The translations under genes and the position numbers were made by a program. The notes beneath the pieces are model-generated. The model saw nothing but the letters and a program-made list of their open reading frames with translations, ran no database searches and had not been told where the DNA came from. Shown in pieces: positions 56,950 to 64,000 of a stretch of DNA of 64,000 nt. The DNA lies in contig JAHLEZ010000005.1 of the NCBI GenBank assembly GCA_020726505.1, forward strand, positions 2,852,001-2,916,000. The letters run 5' to 3'. Source of the stretch: Leptodontidium sp. MPI-SDFR-AT-0119 (taxonomy: Eukaryota; Ascomycota; Leotiomycetes; Helotiales; Leptodontidiaceae). Each line of letters starts with the position of its first letter. The first letter of the stretch is position 1.

Positions 56950-58714
56950 TCACCAAAACCCAACCGTATCAACCGTCCCATTCACACTCCAGGTAACCCC
57001 GTCCTCCTCAGCCCTCCAGATCTTAATAACATCCCTGATTCCCTCTCCTTCTGCCCTCCAGACTCCCAACGCGAATCCCGTCCGCACAATCGCAAGAGAG
57101 ATATACTCTCCTTTCCCTTCCCCCTCAGTCGCAGCAGTCGCAATCATCGCAGGCGGAGTAAACCCACTCCTGATCGCCCTCGTGGTCGAGCTATTAGAGA
57201 AGGTCCCAAGAGTATCAACAACGATACTACCTGTTGTCGATACGGAGAGTGTATTGATCCAAAAGAGCCAAACCGACGTATCGGCTGGGAACCAGCCCGC
57301 AGACGCGATGGGCGTACCGTGAGGTGCGACATGGGGTTGGAACCCGAACGGGGAGTTGGGTGCCCAGCCTGGGGTTTTAGTATCTGTTTATGTTTCGTTA
57401 AAACTTCTCCTCTTTTATCTTCATCGCATCATTGAATTTTGGGTATTGAGTATGGAGGGTAGTAAATACCACAACCAACTCACCAGAATACGTCGTGAAC
57501 CCTCCCTCTGGAGCCCAACTCGCACCAGCCACCTCTCCGCTCCCCATCTGATAATACAGCATAACCTGATCTTCCCCGCTATGTTCCTGATCACCACAAA
57601 AGCTATCAGGCATACAAAGTGGCATTCCTAGCATAGCCAGCGAGCTTCCTGAGATATTGTACGCTGTTTTGAGTTGCGAGAGTGCCCAGCCTTTGCTGGT
57701 CTGGTTGGCAATCTGGATGTTGTTGTTCATGTCTTGGAAGGCGATGAGAGCGGTGTTGGAGCACGATAACCAATAGCATTGGTGGTAGATTGTTGAGATG
57801 CCGGAGTTGGGATTGGTGAGGTAGTTCTGTGTGATGAGGAGGCCGGGTGTCCAATTTGGAGGGGTAGGTGTCCAGAGGATATCGGAGAGGATGCCGAGGG
57901 TGTTGGTGAAGATTATGCGGATCTCCTGGTCAATTGTCAGTTCAAGTTTATTCTCCTTGGAACTATATTCCCCTCGATTTCTTCATAATCCTTGGTCTAT
58001 CTATGGGGTAAAAAAATAATAAAAAAGGAGAAGAGAGATATATGGAGGAACTCACAGCAGGGAAATGCATATCCGGCCTCGCAACCGCCAACGCACTGCC
58101 ATTCATCGCAAAGAATCCAAGCCTTTTACTCTTCCATGACACCCCGTCCTCACACTCTCCACAATCTCCCCTTTATTGTCAAGATAATAAACTCTCAACC
58201 ACCCACCCTCATTTTCAAAACTAGGAATCGCAGCAATATTCCTCCGCCACATAACCTTCTCTACCGTCAATCCCCCACCAGACGCTTTTTTCCTCGACCC
58301 AAGAATCCTTCCAACAGTGCCTGCTGCGATTATCGCCAGGATCAAAATCGCGAGGAAAGTCAACAGACGTCTCCGTTTCCACCATTCTGGCGATTTCTGG
58401 GTTGGAGAAGCATCGTTTTCGGAGGGTATTAGTTCAGGCGCTTCGTCGATGGGGATTTCTTTTCCTTTTACTAGTATGACCTGTTTTCCTACATCTTGCG
58501 CGATGAGCTCTTTCTCATGTTCGGTCGTGACTTCTTTCTCCGTCTCTGATGCTGGACTTAGAGGGCTTACTTGCTCGAAATCCGGGTGCTGGTGCGGCTG
58601 TTGTACTCCAGTATTGTGATTTGGAGAAGGCGGAAGGGTAATGGACACGACTTCGAGTGTGCTCCATTGTGAGTTTGACGGGGCTGTGGAGTCTGCTTTA
58701 GGGTCGAGAGACAT
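56950..58714 (-). pseudogene. fucose-lectin-like single-pass membrane protein with one frameshift
   Basis: Exons 58714-58056, 57925-57484 and 57368-56950 join well. A polar cytosolic N-terminus is followed by KRRRLLTFLAILILAIIAAG (one membrane helix) and an outer beta-propeller-like domain. Repeats of the fungal fucose-specific lectin type are visible: RVYYLDNKGEIVES, RLGFFAMNGSALAVARPD, TALIAFQDMNNNIQIANQ and VMLYYQMGSGEVAGASW. Exon 1 is 659 nt. Adding one base makes it 660 and keeps phase, and the frame indeed changes between GEIVES and CEDGVSWKSK (about 58155). A single-base deletion is therefore the only fault. It may be a recent pseudogene or a sequence error. Intact, it would be a surface sugar-binding protein of about 506 aa. 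Confidence 0.62.
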
Positions 58715-59671
58715 GGCTGGAGTTTAAAGCGGTACTCGTTCAGGTCTTTTCAGTCTAGTTCCCCAGGAACAAGTTATGAGGCGAAAACATGGATCCTGGC
58801 TGTTCTTCGAATGTGCTATGGTTTCCATGGCTGGCAGGCGTTACTAGGCTTACGCCGAGTACAAATCCTGCCTAGATCTGCATCTCATCCTGCAGCGTGG
58901 CATTTGTTGGTTCTTTAGATGAACTGCATGCCCATATAGGAAAGCCGGGGATATTTACATGGGAGTGTCGATGCAATATTTAGCCGCCCGAAAGTAGGCT
59001 GCATGGCATATGGCACTGCGAGACTGGAGTACTACATTGCGTTGGACGAGTATCGAGCAGTGGAGTTTCTTGGTAGACTTGGGCTTATATTTGTTTCTTG
59101 GTATCTCAAGATTGAGATTTGAGGGGAGAATAAATGTGATACTTAGACCGAGCGATGTTTTGAGTAACTTGAATCTCCTCTTCACTTCACTATGATACAT
59201 TATCTAGCGATTAAACTTTAGCCTCAAAAATACTGGAACAATCAAATACCGCCAATGATCATCAGCTCTTCTCATAAATCTTTTCCTTCGTTGACCAAGT
59301 ACTGCAATCTTCAAGTAACGGGGGAGGACTGCCGATCTGTAAGCGAGCTAGCGTTTATCGGGGATAAACAGCATGCCATTTTGCCTAATAGTGAGCAATT
59401 TGAGTAAGGCTGACAGTGCTGATAAGGCTGCATGAAACATTTATGTGATATCGCATAGGTGGAGGGGAGAGTGTGGTTGTTACTGGGTACGGAACGATGT
59501 GCCCTGTGTCCAAGATAGGGGACTTGTATCCTGCGACACTCCTTCAACACTGCTGTGCATCCTGAGTGTTATTGTACAGTGTTTTGAGCTCGCTGGTTCT
59601 ATTACCCCTCGCCCACTCGACAGGCTATCCTGACCAGCCTCAGACCAGAAGGCTGACGGCGTTCGTAATAC
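58715..59671. other. intergenic, no gene recognised
   Basis: About 1 kb. Small frames only. Confidence 0.5.
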
Positions 59672-62600
59672 TCAGCCATTGCTGGATGCACACCAATAGC
59701 CCATCCCGAAAAACAACACCCAAGAATATAAGAGGGCTGCGACGAGTGGGTGAGGTGCGCTGTATCGAACACCAAACAAGACTAGTGTGGAAATAGCAAA
59801 GTAGAAGATGAGCAGGAAACCTATGAAGGCAAGCCAATTATGCTTGTCTTTCTCGACAAGCCACCTCGAGAGACCTCTGCTTTGATCAAGGTAAAGCAAG
59901 ATGGGGTACAAGACAAGCGGTAACGCAAAAGGAATCGCCATCCAGCCATCATCGAAGTAGAACCACGACGCTGTTCCTACAGCCGGAATCACGAGGAGAG
60001 CCACAGTGAAAGCAATTCGGACAATAAGCAAGGTACTCGCACTAGAGCCTAACCACAGCGCAAAGTTCACCTGGGTGAAGACACTAGAGTGGCAGAGGAC
60101 CATCTTCCACGTGAGGAAGACCGGAGGCTCAATCAGCAGCATCATGCCCCAGTCGAGCATGGGCGTGAACCTGAGTGTGGTCCAGCCAAGAAGCAATATA
60201 CATCCCAACACAACGTTGTACACGGCCCACGGCATGGCCCATGGGAAGGCTACACCCTCAAACGAGAGCAGCTTCCGCGGCAGGCTGGCGGAGTCAAAAA
60301 AGCTCGCCGCCCATACTGTCTGGATCGCGCGCGTCATTCGTTGCGAAAATATCCCAATCTCAACCCATGCGACGACCATCCGCACGCAGCCCACCATCAT
60401 CAACAGAACTTCCTCCACGCGCCACACCCAAAAAGCACGCCACTGCTGCAGATCTCGTTTCACAACGCTGGCGAAGGCAAACACCATGTATGGAGTGGCG
60501 ATGGTGAGCAGCGCAGCGATTTGCATCCGCGAGTAACCGTCGTTAACGACTTGGGCGAGGGGGAGGGCGACGTTCCGTTTCCACTTGAGGTCGGGCCCTG
60601 TGTCACTGGGTAGGTCTGTGTATGTAAACACCTGCGGTTAGCGAGCCGCATTAAAACAAACCTGCCGCGGACGGTAGGCCAAGATGCACGTACCAAGATC
60701 CAGGATCACTTCAAACCCTTGCTGTCCTAGACGCTTCTCCTCCTTGCAATTCGTGTAGATTCTTTCGGCACCGCCAGGGTTTGCAGTATCATCCAAGTAT
60801 TTAAACAACACTGGCGCTTCGTGGCGAATCGTGAGCTCTTTCGAGTCCTCCCGTATGACCGAGAAGCGAGCACCGTGATAGTTGGAGCCGTCAGCTGCGC
60901 ACAGCTCGCTGAGCAGGAAGAAGGTTCGAGCTGTGCATTGCCGTCCTCTTACCACAGTGCCTGGCTCTTGGGAGACGACGTAACGCCAGCACTTGCCGTC
61001 AGCCTTTTCAACTAGAAATGCAAATACATCGTCATCTGGAACGGCATCGAGTACGAAGCCCCGGGTTTGATACACATCCTCCAGCAGAAGTCCCCGGTCG
61101 GTGACTTTAAAAGAGCCGTATCTCGGTTCGATGCGGGTTTGTCGCCCATCGGAGCCTGGGATTTTGGGGTTCCACTGACCGTCCGCGAGGCTGGTCATAG
61201 TCGGCTGATAAAACAACACAAGCGGCAGTGAGCTTTCCTTTTTTAGTAGCGCCCTCATGCGGTCTTCTGGGGTAAACTTCAAAACTTCTCCGGCACTGCA
61301 ATCCATCATGGCCGCGACGATCGCTGGCAGGTCGTCGGCTTGCGTCGTTGTTCTGTTCACAAGGCTATTCCAGACACTGACGAACCGCGAGGCAGGACGT
61401 CTCCCGGCGGCGCGAGACTTTGACGTGGCCTTGTACTCCTTATAGTATTGGAGCATCTTCAAAGACTGGAGCCCGATCAGGTCGTAGTGAGACTCCTCTA
61501 GCAACAGTGACCGATCCTTTAACCGAAAGTAGAGATTCTGGGCAAGCGCACCCTCCTGGAGCGGCCAACTGCGAGCCATCCATGGCGAGGCGCGGATATA
61601 TAAGGCCAGCAATTCCTTCTCGTAGCTCAACACCTCAGAGGACAGCTCCCGCATCTCGGGATCGAGGACCAGAACCTGTTCCGCTCCAGCATACAATTGA
61701 GCCATGCTGTTAATTGCCTTGGCCTTGCTAGACTTGATTTCCTCTCTGTTTTCGTCTGAAATAGAGACGTGCTCTATGTTGTTAGGTATGCAGAGTGAAT
61801 CGATCCAGAAAAGCGCTTGACGATGGGGCGCTTTCCAGCTGAGCCGGTTGAGAGCATCGTCGATTTGAAATGGCAGCCTGGACAGAAGCCATGCCTTGAG
61901 CCCCCTGATATTTTGTAAGAGGTCATTGGAAGGGTCGAGAATGGAAAGTAGGGGTGCTGGGGGAAGGTCAGTGACTGCGTGCAGAAGATACTGCAACTGA
62001 CACTGAGGCAGCGAGTTCTCCGTCGTGTTCCCTAGTCCACCCGTCCAGACATGGGATATTGCTGTGTAGTCGGAGAGCAGACTTCCCTCGACCGTCTCGA
62101 TTCTGACATTGCCTTGCTCGTTCTCCTCGCAACGCACGAGCGGGATGCTGTCTTCCGATATGCACCGCAAGACTGTCTTGAGGTCGGATTTGATGCTTGG
62201 ACAACCTCTGCAGTTGTCCCTATGCTCAGTTTTAGGCGAAGCGAAGATATTGCACCTTTGTGGGGTGCATGAATCGTGGTCCTGCGACGGAGAATGGATG
62301 GAAAGAAAAATAAGGCGATAACAATCTGTAGCGGAGAGGTTCAGACGCCAAGGGAGACTCGGGCAACGTCCGGACTTGCGTATAGAATTGCGGAGCGGTG
62401 GGAAGTGCGTAACGAGGCTGCGGCGTTGGGGGTGTCTGGCCCGGGGTTTGGGGCCAAAGAGGGACGAGTAGAGTTGATCCAACAGGACGTCAACCGAAAA
62501 GAAGACACCATATAATGGTTGGCTCCACAGGTCCGCCTTAGGATCATACTTAGAGGCCAGTAGGTAGTCTAGTAGCTCACTCACGACACGCCACGTCTGC

Positions 62601-63100
62601 CTCAGCATGGGCGAGACTTCCGAATATCTGGCGTCTGTGTAGGCAAAGAGAAACGCCTCGTCAGGGTTCTCGCAGGCCTCCTTGAAGGCCTGCATAGTCT
62701 GTCGAGATTGGAAGGTCGGAGTAGTACTAGACCACGACATAGGGTCATCTTCCCACTTCTGTAAGGTGTTTTGGATCTGGACGGAGTCGACGTATTGTCG
62801 ACCGTCGTCGTTGGTTAGGAGGAACGAGGCATGCTTGACGTTGGTGCAGAGAAAGGCCGACAGCAGTCCAAAATACAGGTGGTTCTGGACCTTGGCGGCA
62901 AAATCGTCGAGTGGATCGTCGCGACAGCTCGTGAACCAAGCCGATGTGCCTGCTAGCCATTCGTAATACTCAGAGCCCGAACACGGAGGAAGCTGCCCAC
63001 AAAGGTAAGGAACTTGAATGTGAGGAAGCGGAGAGCTGCAGCCAGGCCGAGCGATGTGTTCCATCTCGTCGATGCCTTTGTTGAAAGAGAAGATCGCCAA
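59672..63100 (-). CDS. HET-domain protein with C-terminal multi-pass membrane region, 1116 aa
   Basis: Exons 63100-60694 and 60615-59672 join in phase 1 across a 78-nt intron with a GCTAACCGC branch site, giving LDLDLPSDTG. The HET (heterokaryon incompatibility) domain lies at about residues 340-520: DYTAISHVWTGG, ALFWIDSLCIPNN, AQLYAGAEQVLVLDPEM and SPWMARSWPLQEGALAQNLY. A Cys/His-rich stretch (about 275-300: DSCTPQRC, HRDNCRGC) precedes it, as in many large HET proteins. The last 310 residues contain about eight hydrophobic helices (for example YNVVLGCILLLGWTTL, AFIGFLLIFYFAISTLVLFG). HET proteins trigger cell death on fusion with non-self. A membrane region at the end suggests action at a membrane. 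The frame is intact throughout. Confidence 0.86.
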
Positions 63101-64000
63101 GCCAAAGATGATAATAAAACTAAGAAATTAGGGGAGGCAATAGACGGTCCATTTACATTCTCCTCACCGCTACTATTTTGAGTTTCGAAATTATGCTATT
63201 GAGTGCTGTGTTGGTCGAATGAGATACAAGAACGGCAGCGGCTGAAGAGCTGAACAATAGTCCGTAAGTGTGGCGTATGTTAAGGATCTCGATGGGAAAA
63301 TTGCGATGTACTCCAATTAAAAAAATTCAAAGTCCGGTGCCATAATTGTAGGTGTCTCTATTATTATACTCTTTTCCTTCGCGCAAGCGTTTTCCTTGAG
63401 AACGACTCAAATTCGGCAAATTTAATAAATCTCTTGAGATTAAGCTGTTGGGAATCGGCGTTAGGCTCTTCGCTAACTCAGGGAGTTACCGCACTGCAGT
63501 TTGTGACGGTTCAAGAGCATGAACGATGTCAAATGCGACTTGGGTAAAATGATTGTTTACAAGGAAGAAAGAGATTCGTAAGGAAATCTCCGACTTAAGA
63601 TATTTACACCGAGGCTACCTTGGTGAGCTTCTTAAAGGCACGTCCCGACCTCGAATTGCTGTTTGATCTTGATTGCGGGTACCAGAACTTCTTAAGGGAC
63701 CAAGGTGCAGACTCCTTACCTTTGACAGTCGATTTCAAGGTCAATAAACTCTTGCGAGTGCTCCGAATACTACTAGGGTATAGCGAGACTTCATGAGACC
63801 GGGACTCGCACTCACCGCTTTAAGGAAGCCCTTTCGAAATTGCGACCGAATTTCATATAATCGTACATCAGGCGGTCTTTTAAATCCCCTTCTTCGACTT
63901 AGTTGTAACGACGCTAGCATAAGAGAGTGGTGTAAGATGTATAAAGTAGTACTTTAGCGGTGGCTATTCGAGTCAAGTGTTCTATGGATCTTGTACACGG
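63101..64000. other. right-hand 0.9 kb, no gene recognised
   Basis: It starts with the presumed promoter of the HET gene. From about 63400 the sequence has no open frame of note and a texture (repeated CTTCTTAA and GACTTA words) that might be old transposon debris, but I cannot name an element. Confidence 0.4.

Noticed and set aside
60006..60613. Three plus-strand frames of 110-176 aa opposite the membrane half of the HET gene
   Set aside because: Antisense shadows of a hydrophobic coding exon.
1..64000. tRNA, rRNA, CRISPR arrays, complete transposons, terminal inverted repeats
   Set aside because: I looked for cloverleaf-like segments, repeat-spacer arrays and transposase, reverse transcriptase or integrase motifs and saw none. 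CRISPR is not expected in a fungus.

Overview
This window comes from a filamentous ascomycete (Pezizomycotina). The evidence is the many short introns of about 45-130 nt with GT..AG ends and CTAAC-type branch sites, and the gene families present: Zn2Cys6 regulator, HET domain, heme-thiolate peroxidase, TGL1-type lipase, GPI-anchored wall protein, and an expanded 2EXR family. The 2EXR expansion suggests a Leotiomycete (Helotiales-like) fungus, but that is inference. I found no rRNA, tRNA, CRISPR or complete transposon.

Layout. (A) 1-4650 is a decayed secreted SGNH/FG-GAP protein with a chitinase-type tail. Its stop codons look like RIP (C-to-T) damage. (B) 4.8-10.2 kb holds an orphan protein, a BTB protein and the first 2EXR gene. 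(C) 10.7-19.9 kb holds a truncated, frameshifted MFS transporter, an amino-acid permease with damaged splice sites, and a divergent pair of Rieske-type genes. One of the pair keeps the 2Fe-2S site and the other keeps the catalytic two-His site. (D) 20.3-37.6 kb is an accessory block of seven further 2EXR copies in all states of decay, mixed with a small secreted protein, a nonsense-broken methyltransferase, and one intact and one frameshifted beta-lactamase-like gene. (E) 38-49 kb holds a Zn2Cys6 regulator, a conserved unknown gene, a heme-thiolate peroxidase, a luciferase-domain protein and a GPI-anchored wall protein with a nonsense codon. (F) 52-56 kb is a quieter block with two conserved genes, a TGL1-like lipase and PET191/COA5. 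(G) 57-63 kb holds a frameshifted lectin-like membrane protein and a HET protein fused to a multi-pass membrane domain.

About eleven of roughly thirty recognisable genes are interrupted. The interruptions are frameshifts, nonsense codons (often explicable as CAG/CAA to TAG/TAA, or TGG to TAG) and lost splice sites. The genes do not form one pathway. The picture is a fast-evolving accessory region with local gene-family amplification and RIP-like mutation beside a conserved block. The most intriguing functional observation is the pair of complementary half-oxygenases at 16.7-19.8 kb. Exon joins were inferred by hand from splice sites and reading frame; no alignments or searches were run.
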